A DNA stretch of 64,000 nt, taken from the NCBI GenBank assembly GCA_023376005.1, contig CM042160.1:86962016-87026015 (forward strand), given 5' to 3'. Positions 1-10,725 of the stretch are shown here, in pieces. The notes under the pieces are model-generated. The model was not told the DNA's origin. It worked only from the letters and a program-made list of their open reading frames with translations, and did not search any database. The position numbers and the translations under genes are program-made. Source of the stretch: Doryteuthis pealeii (Eukaryota; Mollusca; Cephalopoda; Myopsida; Loliginidae). Position 1 is the stretch's first letter. Each line of letters opens with the position of its first letter.

Positions 1-67
1 GTTTTGGCTACGTTAAAATTCGATTGATTTATGTCATAAATCAATCGAACTTTAACGTAGCCAAAAC
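1..67. repeat. 31-bp-arm hairpin at the window edge
   Basis: Positions 1-31 and 37-67 are reverse complements with one mismatch (A18 against C50) around a 5-nt loop. The hairpin begins at the first base, so a larger inverted structure may continue outside the window. It could be the tip of a fold-back element or a terminal inverted repeat. No coding capacity. Confidence 0.9.
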
Positions 68-1925
68 AAGTTAGGACTAGAGGCTTTAAAAAAAAAATTC
101 TATGAAAATCAATTAATGGTCCGATTTTCACGAAAATTTCCATAATTACTTACCTTTTGATGAAAATATATTTGAAATAGGTTTTCCTAAAATATATTAG
201 GGAAAATATCTTTTACGAGATCTACCCCCCCTCCATTTTATTTTATGAAATATGAAAAAATGAACCCACAAAAAATGAATTTTACTATTTTTTTCTCTAA
301 AGAGTCTAAATATTTATATCAGAATATTTTAATAAGTTTCTATACGGGAGTTTTTTTTTTTTTTTTTTTTACAATGAATACAGAATTCTGCTAAAAAATA
401 TCAATAAACAAACTGAACCTGTTGTACAAAACGGACTGTTTTACTTATTTTTCAAGATAACGGTGAGTAATTTTTTCCTAGTCGGATAATTTGATCTTTG
501 AATTTAATTCAAAGAAAAACAGTTAATTCAATGAATTAACATTTTTTTTTTGTAAAAACTCTTTATGTTCGTTATTTTTTTGCGAGATTTTTAAAAAAGT
601 TCAAAAATATTTACGTTTCTTCCTTCAATATACCTAAACTGATCACGTGACGTAAATTTGGTGGTACCTAAGGTCATAAATTTAAAAAATAATGATGACG
701 ACAACAATAATAATAAAATAAATAAATAAATAAAAGATAAATAAATAAATGATAAGAATAAATAAATGAAATAAAATTAATTTTAAAAAATAAGTAAAAG
801 TTAAAAATAATCTAAAAAATGAAAAAAATATTTGTAACATTTTATAATAATCATTATTATTAGAAGTTACAAATATTTTTTATTCAATAATGTAAAATGG
901 TTTTCTCTTGCGTCTCTGGATACAAAAAAAAATGAATAAAAATAACAATTAGAAAAAAACCAACTTTTACACTAAGTTACGAGAGTTTGATCAAATACTA
1001 GACCCCATAATGAATAATCTTAAACAAAATAAACAATTAAAAATTTAAAAAAAATCATAAACAGAAATATTCTAAAAGATTGTTAAAAACATTATTAAAA
1101 TACACACGCACACTCACTACACTACACGCTGATACCCGACCGGCACCAAAATTCAAATATATTTCATTTTTTTTTCTCCTCCTTCTTTGTACTTTTTTTG
1201 CAATATCTTTTCAACCAAAATTATTTTCATGATTTTTATAAATTCTAAAGTGACATTCCGTAAATTCTATCAAGTTTATTAAAATCGTGTAATATCGGGA
1301 ATTTGCCGATAAAACGTTCCGTTACCCGAACTCCATTAACAAGTGAACTTCTCAAAAAGGAGATAAAACGTTATTTTATTGATGTCTAAGAAAAGATTGA
1401 TAAATATTAAAATTCATTGTCAATAAAATCTAACAATTGAATCGCTACAAAAGGTAAGTCTTTTTGTATTTGTTTGTATGTTTATTCTAGACTAAAATAA
1501 ACTTTTTTTTGGCTGAAATAAACAAACTTTTTTTTAAAGAGTTATTTTTATTCTTGTCGTCTGCTTTGACCATTTCTTGCTTGCAAGATGCTTGCCTATA
1601 TTTTTGTGTTGTTTAATCATATACAGTCTTATTGTTTCGATTTCTATTTTATTTCAAGACGTATAATTTTCAACTACACTTTCTAAAGACTTTTTATTTT
1701 TTATTTATCTATTTATTTATTTATTTTAGAATGTGCAGTATTTTTAACATTTGAAATAATAATGAAGTGATTTTGAACAAGTCGTCATTTTTTTTTTAAT
1801 TAAAATTTTGAGCTGAAATTTTTTTTCGTTTTTCAAAACAAATTTTAACATTAATGGTTATAAATAGTTTTTGTCAAATTTAAAAGAAAGTTAAAAAAAA
1901 AGAAAAAAGAAAAATTGTTGATAGT
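68..1925. other. AT-rich intergenic DNA, no gene seen
   Basis: Contains a 20-T run (351-370), AAAT-type microsatellite (about 700-765) and a hairpin with perfect 16-bp arms (823-838 and 866-881, 27-nt loop). No credible open frame, RNA gene or recognisable transposon was found on either strand. Confidence 0.6.
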
Positions 1926-2632
1926 TTGAAATTATTATTATGAAATTATTAAAAATATTATTAATATAATATAAATTATTATATTTTAAATTATTATTAT
2001 TATTAAAAATTATTATTAATTTTTATTAAAATATTATTAATTAGTTATTAAATTATTTTCATTATTTTTATTATTAATTATTATTTTATTAAAATTATTA
2101 TTATCTATTATTATTTATATTAAAATTATTAATTTATATTATTTCTTAATTAAATTATTATTAAATATTTAATAGTTTTAAAATATTATTATTATATTAT
2201 TAAAAATAATTTTATTAATAATTATAAATTTATTATTATTAAATTATTATTAAAATTATTAATATTTTTTAAATTAAAAGTTATTAAATTATTATTAAAA
2301 ATTATTATTAAAAGTATTATTTATTATATTTAAAATATTATTATATTATTAAAAATTATTAATTATTAAAGTATTATTAATTATTATAATATTTAAATTA
2401 ATTTTAAAATATATTATATATAAAATTATTATATTATTAAAATTATTAATATTAAAATTATTATTAATATTAATTATTAATAAATTATTAATATTATTAT
2501 TATATTTTATTATTATTATACATTAATAGTTTAAATTATTATTATTATTATTATTAAAATTATTATTAATATTAATATATTATTATTAATTATTATAGTA
2601 TTATTTAAAGTATTATAGTATAAATTATTAGT
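1926..2632. repeat. Degenerate (ATT/TAA)n low-complexity tract
   Basis: About 700 bp made almost only of A and T with ATT/TTA triplets interrupted at many points. It looks like an old expanded trinucleotide microsatellite. Confidence 0.85.
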
Positions 2633-2885
2633 AGTAGAGCATTTAAAGATCTTTAAATGCAAAAAAGCATCTTTTTATTAAATAAATTAAATGATCCAAA
2701 TTAAGATAAAGCAATTTCCAGTCAATATTTCAACTGATAATTTATACTGAATCATTTTTTTATAATCATCAATATTAAAGACTGCTATTAAAAGGAAACG
2801 CAACGGGTTCTTGGGTTGTCTACTTATTATCCAATTATTTATTTATAAAACCATACCATGAAAAAAACTGGTATATTGTATGATT

Positions 2886-3575
2886 GTGTAGAAGCACATG
2901 ATGTAATGGCTATATATCATAGGAAATGGACTCGGTGACCCAAGTTCAAATCCTGGATGAGTCTGTATACATTTCACATAGTGTTTCCTTTGGAAAAGTA
3001 TGAATCCAACTATTCTCCTTCAAGCTATGGGTAAAATAATAAGACAGAATGGGCTCTTTAACTTTGGTTAGGCAACCAGTCTAGGATAGTGAAAACTCTG
3101 AATTCAAACCTGTTGAACTCTACTTAAGAAATTGGGTAATCTGAAGATTAGGTACATAAATGAGAGTAACCTTCCCTTGTTTGTTTCACTTTGAGGAAGC
3201 CGTATGTTTTGGTCAGCCATTTTCATTTCACCGTAAATCAACACTGAAAATATGAATTTGTTTGAATCAATACAACTGCATGTTTTAACATGAAAATATC
3301 ATAAAATTTGTTCTTAATAACAATTAAGTTTATTTCAAATAATGCGCAAGCACAATTAAGAACACATTTTATGATATGCAAAACATGAAGTTGTATTGAT
3401 TTGAACAAATTCGTATTTTAAGTGTAGATTTATGGTGAAATGAAAATAGCCAATCAAAACAAACAGCTTCCTCAAAGTGAAACAATAAGGAAGTTATTCT
3501 TATTTATGTAGCTAATGTTCAGATTACCAGAAATAGACCTTCTGTCGCATTCTGCTCAAGTAGGATGTAACAGAA
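2886..3575 (+). repeat. SINE family A, split by a MITE
   Basis: The tRNA-like head has an A-box-like GATGTAATGGCTA and a B-box-like AAGTTCAAATCC. It is followed by the family-A body (ACATTTCACATAG, TATGGGTAAA, GGGCTCTTTAAC, CTGAATTCAAACC). The body stops at 3134 and resumes at 3529 after a 394-bp insertion. Confidence 0.85.
3135..3528. mobile_element. Fold-back MITE, 394 bp, copy 1
   Basis: The ends are GGTAATCTGAA and TTCAGATTACC, and most of the element folds on itself (the left half up to about 3330 pairs with the right half from about 3336). It is inserted in a family-A SINE with an imperfect 8-bp duplication, AGAAATTG (3127-3134) and AGAAATAG (3529-3536). The 8-bp duplication suggests a hAT-type element; a MULE-type origin is possible. 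No transposase. A second copy lies at 47621-47963. Confidence 0.85.
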
Positions 3576-3588
3576 GTACAATGTAATT

Positions 3589-3625
3589 GCACAATATATA
3601 TATTTACTAAATATATATATTGTGC
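3589..3625. repeat. Perfect 18-bp-arm hairpin, 1-nt loop
   Basis: Positions 3589-3606 and 3608-3625 are exact reverse complements (GCACAATATATATATTTA and its complement) around a single C. Confidence 0.9.
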
Positions 3626-3949
3626 TTGAAATATTCTTAAAAATTTATAATCGTCTGTGTTTTCTTATTTAAGTTGTTTACTCCAAAAATCAATATTAAA
3701 CTAAAGGTAAAATTGAGGAGAAAGTTTACAATCAATTTATTTTCTGCCTTATTTTACATCCATTTCTTTTTTGAGAGCTAACAATAATTTAAGATATAAA
3801 AAAATTATGGCTTTTTATTCTTCAAGTTTAAAATCACAAAAAATTCTATTTCTAATACATCACCAGACCATTCAATGTTTATTGAATAATTATATTTTTA
3901 TTCATCAAATTTAGAAAAACATAAATTTGAATATGTCACTTTATGTACA

Positions 3950-4212
3950 GGTGGGCTGTTTTAGCTCAATTTGTTGAGCAACTGCCTGGGAATCGCAAGG
4001 TCCTGGATTTGATACCAGCCCTCATCAACTCAGTGCATGAGTAGCACAGCTTGGGTATTCTGATCTGTGCTGTAAAGTAGGGTGCTGACAGTTGGTGTAG
4101 CGCTTAATCTCAACAAAAACAATCTCCCTGGTCTAGTGCTAGCAAAAATGGGATAGACTCTTCACTGACCAGCTGATACTGACAAATAGGCCAACTCTAA
4201 CTTAACTTACAT
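3950..4212 (+). repeat. SINE family B
   Basis: Head TTAGCTCAATTTGTTGAGCA (A-box-like), then CTGGATTTGATACCAGCCC (B-box-like) and the family-B body (GAGTAGCACAG, CAATCTCCCTGGTCTAG, GGGATAGACTC). Confidence 0.85.
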
Positions 4213-4264
4213 AGAGATGGATAGTTCAAAGGAAATTATATAGAAAAATAATATGTACAAAATA

Positions 4265-4735
4265 TGTATATATGAGGGTAATTCCCAAAAGTAAGATCTC
4301 TAAAACAATGGGTTTGGTGATGCATGTAAACTGTTCATTCAGCTATTGGCAACAATGTTGTGTTTGTTGTGCATGTGCCTTTGACTGCACATACCTTGCT
4401 GCTACAATCAGTCTTGACTTGGCAGTTATTTCTGATGTATCTCTTAATTGATGCTACTGCCAAGTGTGAAGTTCATGCAGTTATTTGGTTTTTGAATGCA
4501 AAATGCATTAAAGCAATTGAAATTTATCGCCAATTAATGGAAGTATATGGCAAGTCATGCATGGATGTCAAAAACGTCTGCTAGCAGTGTAGGGAGTTTG
4601 CAATGTTGACATAGTTCAAAGCTTCCTCAACCGTATGGCAGTGAGCTGGTAGGATATGGGCATACAAAAACTGCTGCAGCACCCACAAAATTTCATCGCG
4701 ATTATGTAGAAAAATAGATACATGTTCAAAAATCA
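4265..4735 (+). pseudogene. mariner-family transposase remnant
   Basis: The frame at 4460-4585 reads CEVHAVIWFLNAKCIKAIEI and continues into YRQLMEVYGKSCMDVKNV. This resembles the N-terminal helix-turn-helix DNA-binding region of mariner-type transposases. The frame then meets stops. The region ending near 4715 (RDYVEK-like) resembles the C-terminal end of such proteins, so the DDE catalytic middle appears to be deleted. The left end, GGGTAATTCCCAAAAGTAAG, looks like a mariner terminal repeat. Non-functional. Confidence 0.7.
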
Positions 4736-4747
4736 TTGACAATAAAC

Positions 4748-4748
4748 A

Positions 4749-4795
<47 letters not shown>
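4748..4795. repeat. (TA)n microsatellite
   Basis: Near-pure TA dinucleotide run directly after the mariner remnant. Confidence 0.95.
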
Positions 4796-4796
<1 letters not shown>

Positions 4797-4797
<1 letters not shown>

Positions 4798-4967
4798 AAT
4801 TCATAGTTTTCCTGTTATTACAGCAAAGATGTGTTATTGTTTTATTTAAATGACCATTATTTGTTGCATTCTGTCCACCTTTTTGATTTTGGAATTCATA
4901 AAAATTCAGGAAAACTATGAATTCCAAAATTAAACAGTTGGACAGAATGCAACTAATAATGGTCATT
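4797..4967. repeat. Fold-back element with two overlapping inverted repeats
   Basis: GAATTCATAGTTTTCCTG (4797-4814) pairs with 4907-4924. The stretch 4849-4878 (AATGACCATTATTTGTTGCA...) pairs with 4936-4966. The two pairings compete, which suggests rearrangement of an older palindromic element. Confidence 0.75.
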
Positions 4968-4976
4968 CATATATAT

Positions 4977-5227
4977 ATGGCAGGGATAGCTAAGTCGGTA
5001 GAGCGTTCGGCTAGAAACCGCAAGGTTCTTAGTTTGATACTGGCCCTCACCAATTCAGGGTATGAGTAGGACAGAGGATTTGTGCGGTAAAGTAAGGAGC
5101 TGATGGTAGGTGTGGCGCTCCACCTCGGACGCAAAAACAATCTCCTTGGTCTAGCGCTAGTGAAAAGGGGATAGACTCCCTCGCTGTATGGCTCATACCA
5201 ACATTAGGCCGCCCCAACGACTTTACT
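4977..5227 (+). repeat. SINE family B
   Basis: Nearly full length: GCTAAGTCGGTAGAGCGTTC head, AGTTTGATACTGGCCC B-box-like region, body and CGACTTTACTTTA end, followed by a short (TA)n run. Confidence 0.9.
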
Positions 5228-5392
5228 TTATATATATATATATATATATTGTGTGTGTGTCATATTTATGAGTAATAGTGCTTAATATCATTGATAGAGG
5301 ATGTATATCTAAGTTAGGGTAGTATAGACATGAAGTCAATGGTGGTTGGTAACTGACAGTTTTTGCCTCTGCGATTTCCAGATTTTCAAAAC

Positions 5393-5396
<4 letters not shown>

Positions 5397-5440
<44 letters not shown>
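5397..5440. repeat. (TA)n microsatellite
   Basis: TA dinucleotide run. It produces artefactual Tyr-Ile open frames on both strands. Confidence 0.95.
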
Positions 5441-5444
<4 letters not shown>

Positions 5445-5458
5445 GTATGTAGAAAAAA

Positions 5459-5907
5459 TAAAGTATTCCAAAAAAGATGAATTTATTCTTGATAGGGAAG
5501 TTGACATTAAAATGTTTTGTTTTTTTATTAAACATTATCAACATCAGAACATTAGGATGGAAAAATTGTTTTCTGAACAGTGATGGATGTTTGTATTTAA
5601 AATAACAGCAGTTGAGAAATGTATATAAAGAAAAGGCTCATAGAGTTTATTTTGAAAATCAAGACTTGATTGGTACACGCAAAGACATCCAAAATATGTG
5701 ATGCAATTCTTAGAGACATCATTGATTAAAAGATGAGAAAAGTATTAATTGTCTTTATTTTTTAAAGAAAAGTAGAAGGAAAAAGAAAGAGAAAAGTAAG
5801 ATAATAAAGAAAACATACCATACGTAACTAGGTTTGGTGCAAATCCTATTAATATTTTAATGTCGACTTCACCATCAAGAATAAATTCATCTTTTTTAGA
5901 ATCCTTT
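5459..5907. repeat. Fold-back pair, ~52-bp arms
   Basis: The left arm 5462-5512 and right arm 5854-5905 are reverse complements with a few mismatches; the shared core is GATGAATTTATTCTTGAT. The 340-bp loop has no open frame. It may be an end-to-end pair of Penelope-like long terminal segments, but this is uncertain. Confidence 0.7.
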
Positions 5908-5953
5908 GTTTTTTCTATTTTCTATATATTGTTAGATTTAGTTCCATATTTTA

Positions 5954-5956
<3 letters not shown>

Positions 5957-6001
<45 letters not shown>

Positions 6002-6089
6002 GTATATATATATATATATAATAAACGCACACAGCAACTCAAATGTTGAAAGAAATATTCTCTTGCCTCTTTTATCAATGAAAATCATG

Positions 6090-6124
<35 letters not shown>
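5957..6124. repeat. (CA)n and (TA)n microsatellites
   Basis: (CA)n at 5957-5994, (TA)n at 5995-6020, and a second (CA)n at about 6092-6121. Confidence 0.95.
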
Positions 6125-6129
<5 letters not shown>

Positions 6130-6424
6130 ACCTTGAGGTTTGTTTCGATTCCGTTTATCGCAAAAGATTTATACACACACGGGCAACCACACATTCATAA
6201 ACACATAAAAAACGCACAATGCTTTTTTCGATACAAACACTTAAACATTCTAATACTCACACCACAAAAAAGAATATTTGAAGTCATATTTCAAACATTA
6301 ATTTTTTAAACGTTCTTTTTTCTCAGACTTCAAATTTTAAACAGACCGATAAACAAGGACTATTACTCGCCTTTCTCCTTATTCTGAGATAAAAAATTTT
6401 TATCACCTTCCACATACCAACAAA

Positions 6425-6474
6425 AGCCCTGAAGATGATCTAATTAATAGATTGAAACACTGCAGCGTCGGCCA
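6425..6474 (+). ncRNA. Type I hammerhead-ribozyme-like motif
   Basis: Core CUGAAGA (6429-6435) fits the hammerhead consensus CUGANGA. Stem II is AUCUA/UAGAU (6438-6442 with 6448-6452), then GAAA (6454-6457). Stem III pairs A6457-U6468, C6458-G6467 and C6460-G6465, with one A-C mismatch and loop UGCA. The predicted cleavage triplet is GUC (6467-6469), and stem I is GCC (6426-6428) with GGC (6470-6472). Stem II has an extra UG/U next to the core, so activity is uncertain. Such motifs are known in Penelope-like elements and retrozymes. Confidence 0.55.
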
Positions 6475-6563
6475 ATAAACTCACCACTACTTAACTCATT
6501 TAAACCTGTGTTTTTTTAATTTTTTATTATACTACATACCATTGGATTCACTTCCTTCTATTC

Positions 6564-6566
<3 letters not shown>

Positions 6567-6600
<34 letters not shown>

Positions 6601-6602
6601 AT
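6567..6602. repeat. (TA)n microsatellite
   Basis: TA run immediately before a fold-back element. Confidence 0.9.
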
Positions 6603-6742
6603 AAAATCAGAGATTAGATATTATGGTGTTAATATTCCATAACTGTAGTTTCATGCATATTATGCAATGTTCAGATGGTCAAATATATTAAAATGGTGGC
6701 TTGTTGCATGAAACTACACCATAATATTTAATCTCTGATTTT
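6603..6742. repeat. Fold-back element
   Basis: The outer arms 6603-6628 and 6717-6742 (AAAATCAGAGATTAGATATT start) and inner arms 6645-6657 and 6705-6717 (GTAGTTTCATGCA) pair. The left side carries 16 extra bases between the arms. Confidence 0.85.
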
Positions 6743-6806
6743 AAACAGGCTCTGCTATTTTAGCATTGAGCACCTTCATATGCTAATACTTTTCACATTC
6801 ATTCTC

Positions 6807-6937
<131 letters not shown>

Positions 6938-7329
6938 TGTCACATGAAGATATTGTAACTTGTGCAGCTACTGGTTATCTTAGATTTTCCATGCGACTGG
7001 TGATCAAGATTGTGTTAATGATGGTCTGTACAACCCCTCTAGTACTCTCCTTTCATGTAGGTTTTTCTATTTCCTCAGAGGAAATGTGAATGTCTACTTT
7101 GATATCAATGTTGATAATGATTATCTTCAGTTAAATATAAGGGCATTTTGCAGATGTTGAAGATAGTTATTTACTATAGCTTAATTTTAACACATATCCA
7201 CAAGTTTGAGTCACTCAGTGTAGAATATTGCTCTGTTGGTGGGGTGGGGGGTTGAATACACTGACTTTATCCCCTGTTGAGAGATAAGACCCCACCCAAA
7301 AAAAAAGAGCTCTTCTGAAGATAACAATA

Positions 7330-7630
7330 AACTAGATCTAATGGTGAGGTTTCAGTTCTGGATATCAGAGAAGTGTGGAGTACCCTATCATTGCCATTAC
7401 TTCCATATACACTTTGACCTGGAGTGGTAGTACCTGTTAGGGTCCCATCTATGGGTCAAATAGATCTGTTCAAAAATTATTTATATTTGAATGGACCATC
7501 TGTAAAAAATAACCTTTTAAGAAACAATTATACAACAAATGTAAATATGAATGTGCAATGAATGTGATTCCCTAACCTCTGGCTATAAAATAACCCCAGA
7601 CAGGTTGATATGTCATTAAAATCAATCAAT
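7330..7630 (+). repeat. SINE family C, 3' part
   Basis: Contains ATGGTGAGGTTTCAGTTCTG, GGAGTGGTAGTACCTGTTAG, CCATCTATGGGT and the tail CAGGTTGATATGTCATTAAA, all diagnostic of family C. It appears to be a subfamily with about 100 extra bases before the tail. Confidence 0.8.
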
Positions 7631-7651
7631 GTGTAACAAATTGATTACTTT

Positions 7652-8062
7652 GTTTGTTTTATTTGTTTTGTTTTACGGCATATCAACCTCAGTGGGTCAT
7701 TTAATGCCGATAAAGTTTTGAAATAAATCAATTCTTAATGGATAATACAATTTTTTTATAAATACATTTTTCTATTTAACCCATAGATGGGACCTTAACA
7801 GGTACTACCACTCCGGGTCAGAGTGGACCAGGGAGCAATGGTGATGAAGGGGTGCTCCACATTCCCAAACCTCCAAAACTGGAACCTCACCATCAGATAG
7901 AGTTTAACGTCATTCCAGGACATGTAGACCTGCAGCCACCGCCTTCTAGCACCCATATGATAAAAAGGGGTTGGGGCTTGCCATAAGGGCAATAGGGTTG
8001 GGAAAATCATATAGGTGCTAGGGCTTGACGTGACCAGCCGATTGATCGGAGGGGGCCTCTCA
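7652..8062 (-). repeat. SINE family C
   Basis: The reverse-strand copy starts at the tail (TTTTACGGCATATCAACC) and runs to GATTGATCGGAGGGGGCCTC. The 5' head is missing. Confidence 0.85.
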
Positions 8063-8514
8063 GTTTTAATAATCTACTAGACCAACTTACTAACTAGTAC
8101 ACTGTAATTTGGTGCTTGTGATGCTGAAGATAGATATTTACAAAATGTATCTTAGTTTTGGCACAAGGCCACAAATACAGAGCACCCAGTAGGGATCAAA
8201 ACCATTATTTAGTTGCCATTCCATACAGCATAACATTTCATGCTTGCAAATATGTACATATATCTTCACTTCTAGCAAGCAAAAATTTGCCTGTTTATTT
8301 TGAATTCTAACTAGCAAAAAAAAAATGTCAGGTAAATATGTCTTCTGCCTTGTTGCTGGTACAATATAAGCCAATATAACTACCAAATAACCTACATTAC
8401 CCTGAGAGATATCATGAAGGTAAATTATTTGGCACAGCACCCCAATAATCTAATAGGTCATAGGAAATGTAGTTTAATTCTGTACTCATGGAATCTTTCT
8501 TTCAGGTCAGATCC

Positions 8515-8768
8515 AGGGGCAGGATGTGACACTAGGTCAATTTTTTAAGCAGAGTACAATTGGTTTGTGGTGAGGGTTTTCCTTCTTGCCTAACCAATGC
8601 TAAAGAATCTAGTCTGCACTACTATTTAATTATATCAGAATTGGGGAGAACAGATGTATTCATACTTTTACCAAGGGCATCAACATGAAGTGAAAAGTAA
8701 AGTCTTGTCCAGGATTTGAACTTGGTCCACCAATTTCCATTCCCTTATCATTAATAGCTTAGAATTTT
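8515..8768 (-). repeat. SINE family A
   Basis: Reverse-strand body (GGATGTGACACTAGGTCAAT, TGCCTAACCAATG) and B-box complement (AGGATTTGAACTTGG). Confidence 0.8.
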
Positions 8769-8798
8769 ATTATTATTGTTATTTCACTCCTGCAAAAG

Positions 8799-9107
8799 CC
8801 AGTGGTTCACTGGGGGCTGAGTGACAGCAAGTCTGCTCAGGTCTCCAGGATTCTTCTGAGTATTCCAGCCGATCTCAATAATGCTGTAGTCTGGATGGTC
8901 TCGATTCTTCCTCCGATTTTCAATTCATCCAGACTCCTTTCTAACCTCTTGGGGATTGTTCCAAGGGCCCCAATTACAATTGGTACGACCTTCACCCTCA
9001 TATTCCACAGTTTTCTCAGTTCTCTGGCAAGGTCTAAGTATTTGTCGATCTTTTTGTTTTCTTTCATTTTTACTCTGTGATCGGCTAGGATGGCAAAGTC
9101 CACGAGA
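8799..9107 (-). pseudogene. LINE ORF2 C-terminal fragment (type 1)
   Basis: The minus-strand translation contains LWNMRVKVVPIVIGALGTIP and, further on, ALLRSAGILRRILET. This resembles a conserved C-terminal block of non-LTR retrotransposon polyproteins found downstream of the reverse transcriptase domain. The frame ends at 8837, then a short in-frame remainder (GDLLSL) follows. No catalytic reverse transcriptase motif is present. Probable 5'-truncated dead copy. Confidence 0.7.
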
Positions 9108-9131
9108 TTATTATTATTATTATTATTATAG

Positions 9132-9164
<33 letters not shown>

Positions 9165-9166
9165 AT
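9108..9166. repeat. (ATT)n and (TAG)n microsatellites
   Basis: ATT triplets followed by a TAG triplet run just beyond the LINE fragment. Confidence 0.9.
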
Positions 9167-9531
9167 CAATAAAAGGACATATCTCAAGATCTTTTTATTA
9201 GAGAAATACACTTAAGATGCTTCAAGTAAGAAAATAAAGCTATTTCCAGTCAAATTTCCAATTGCATGATGAGGTAAATTGAGTTGCGCCTCCACAGATC
9301 CATGTAACCCACCCAGTACAAACTCTTACATATCACTTGGAGAGGAGATGGGCACTGCCTAGTAACCTCTATTGCCCTGTGCAGAGTACTGAAGAGGAAT
9401 TACTGGGTTTGGCACCTCAACATGTTCTTCTTAGAAAAATAAAATTAATTTTGATATGAATCAGGAAGCAAACAAAATTATTTCAAAATACTTTATGCAA
9501 TATAAAATAAAATTCTACTAATGAAGAGCTA
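9167..9531. other. Unassigned DNA with a dispersed-repeat segment
   Basis: Positions 9180-9265 (CTTTTTATTA, AGCTATTTCCAGTCAA) resemble 2665-2745, so part of this is a low-copy dispersed repeat. The remainder has no recognisable element or gene. Confidence 0.4.
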
Positions 9532-9778
9532 ATAGTTTTAGCTTTTAGCTCAGTCAGTAGTAGAGTGTCTGACTAGGAACCATAAGGTTCCTGGTTCGAT
9601 ACCAGCCCTCGCCAACTCTGTGTATGAGTAGCACAGAGATCTGTGTAGTAAAGTGAGGTGCTGATGATAGGTGTAGCACTCCAGCTCAGATGCCAAAACA
9701 ATATCTTTGGTCTAGCGCTAATGAAAAGGGGATAGACTCCCTCGCTGCCTGGCTGATACTGACTTTAGGCCACCTATA
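9532..9778 (+). repeat. SINE family B
   Basis: AGCTCAGTCAGTAGTAGAGT head, TTCGATACCAGCCC B-box-like region and full body to TTTAGGCCACC. Confidence 0.85.
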
Positions 9779-10085
9779 GAAGGGGGGGAAATATATGGGG
9801 GGAAATAGATGTTCGTATCAACAAGCTCCCGTCGAGAGGGGGGCAAAAACAAGTGAATCCACAGTCTTCCAGCAAGCCAAACCTTCCCCTGGTCAACATG
9901 TTCTTCATTTTCGTTTAGCAGCTGCAAAATCCGTCACCATAGTCGAAATAATCTTTAGCAGTTCAAAATCACATTTCTTTAATCGGTCGTTCGCATCAGT
10001 CAACCTGTAACTGCTGACACCTTACTGCCCAGCGTTTGACCCACATGTTATTTATGTACGTATTTACCGAGACATCCTGGCACTT
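9779..10085. other. Higher-GC segment, unassigned
   Basis: Contains G-rich GGGGGGAAATA repeats at 9783-9807. Overlapping short frames exist on both strands (9718-9927 minus, 9795-10010 plus) but none is convincing. Probably another interspersed element whose 3' part is the tRNA-Ala-like segment that follows. Confidence 0.35.
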
Positions 10086-10089
10086 CGCC

Positions 10090-10156
10090 TCCATCCAGTG
10101 CCTAAATCGCGTCTGCCTTTGCATGCGGGAGGACACGGGCTCGATCCCGGCAGGCA
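10090..10156 (+). repeat. tRNA-Ala(UGC)-like SINE head or tRNA pseudogene
   Basis: GTCTGCCTTTGCATGCGGGA can fold as an anticodon arm with anticodon UGC in loop TTTGCAT. It is followed by the B-box-like GGGCTCGATCCCGG. The D-arm region is poor, so this is not a functional tRNA; it is probably the head of a separate SINE family. Confidence 0.5.
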
Positions 10157-10338
10157 AGACAATGTCTTGCTCTTTTTCATTCTCCGACTTTACTTATTGC
10201 TATAATTGAGATTATAAACAATATTATAATGGTCTAATTTTGATTTGTATATTACCATAACACAGCAAAAATGGAACATCATAGAGTGACATTTGAAAGT
10301 GCAATAACATCAAAATGATCTAATTTAGAGAATAGAGC

Positions 10339-10340
<2 letters not shown>

Positions 10341-10376
<36 letters not shown>
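10341..10376. repeat. Poly-T tract
   Basis: 36 consecutive T, as expected for an old poly(A) tail on the minus strand. Confidence 0.95.
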
Positions 10377-10377
<1 letters not shown>

Positions 10378-10409
10378 TCCAATATGCAACTTAATTATAA
10401 TAGTATAGG

Positions 10410-10688
10410 AGGCGTGCTAGGTGTAATGGTTATTGTTGTAGGAAATGGACGCGGCAAACTGAGTTCAAATCCTGAACGAGCCTGCTTGCATTTCATATAG
10501 CACTAATACTCTTGGGAAAGGTATGTATCCAACTATTCTCCCTCTAGCTATGGGTAAATAGTAGGGTAGATTGGGCTCTTTAACCTTGGTATGACAACTG
10601 GTTTAAGAGAATAAAAACACTGAATTCAAACTCATTAAACTCTGCTTAAAAATTGCTCTTGTGTCGCACCCTGCTGATACAAAAGTGT

Positions 10689-10690
<2 letters not shown>
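10410..10690 (+). repeat. SINE family A
   Basis: Full-length copy: GGTGTAATGGTTATTGTTGT head, GAGTTCAAATCC B-box-like region, body, then a (TA)n tail (10691-10722). Confidence 0.85.

Positions 10691-10724
<34 letters not shown>

Positions 10725-10725
<1 letters not shown>

Noticed and set aside
4733..5507. Small frames rich in Tyr-Ile
   Set aside because: Translations of (TA)n microsatellites; no gene.
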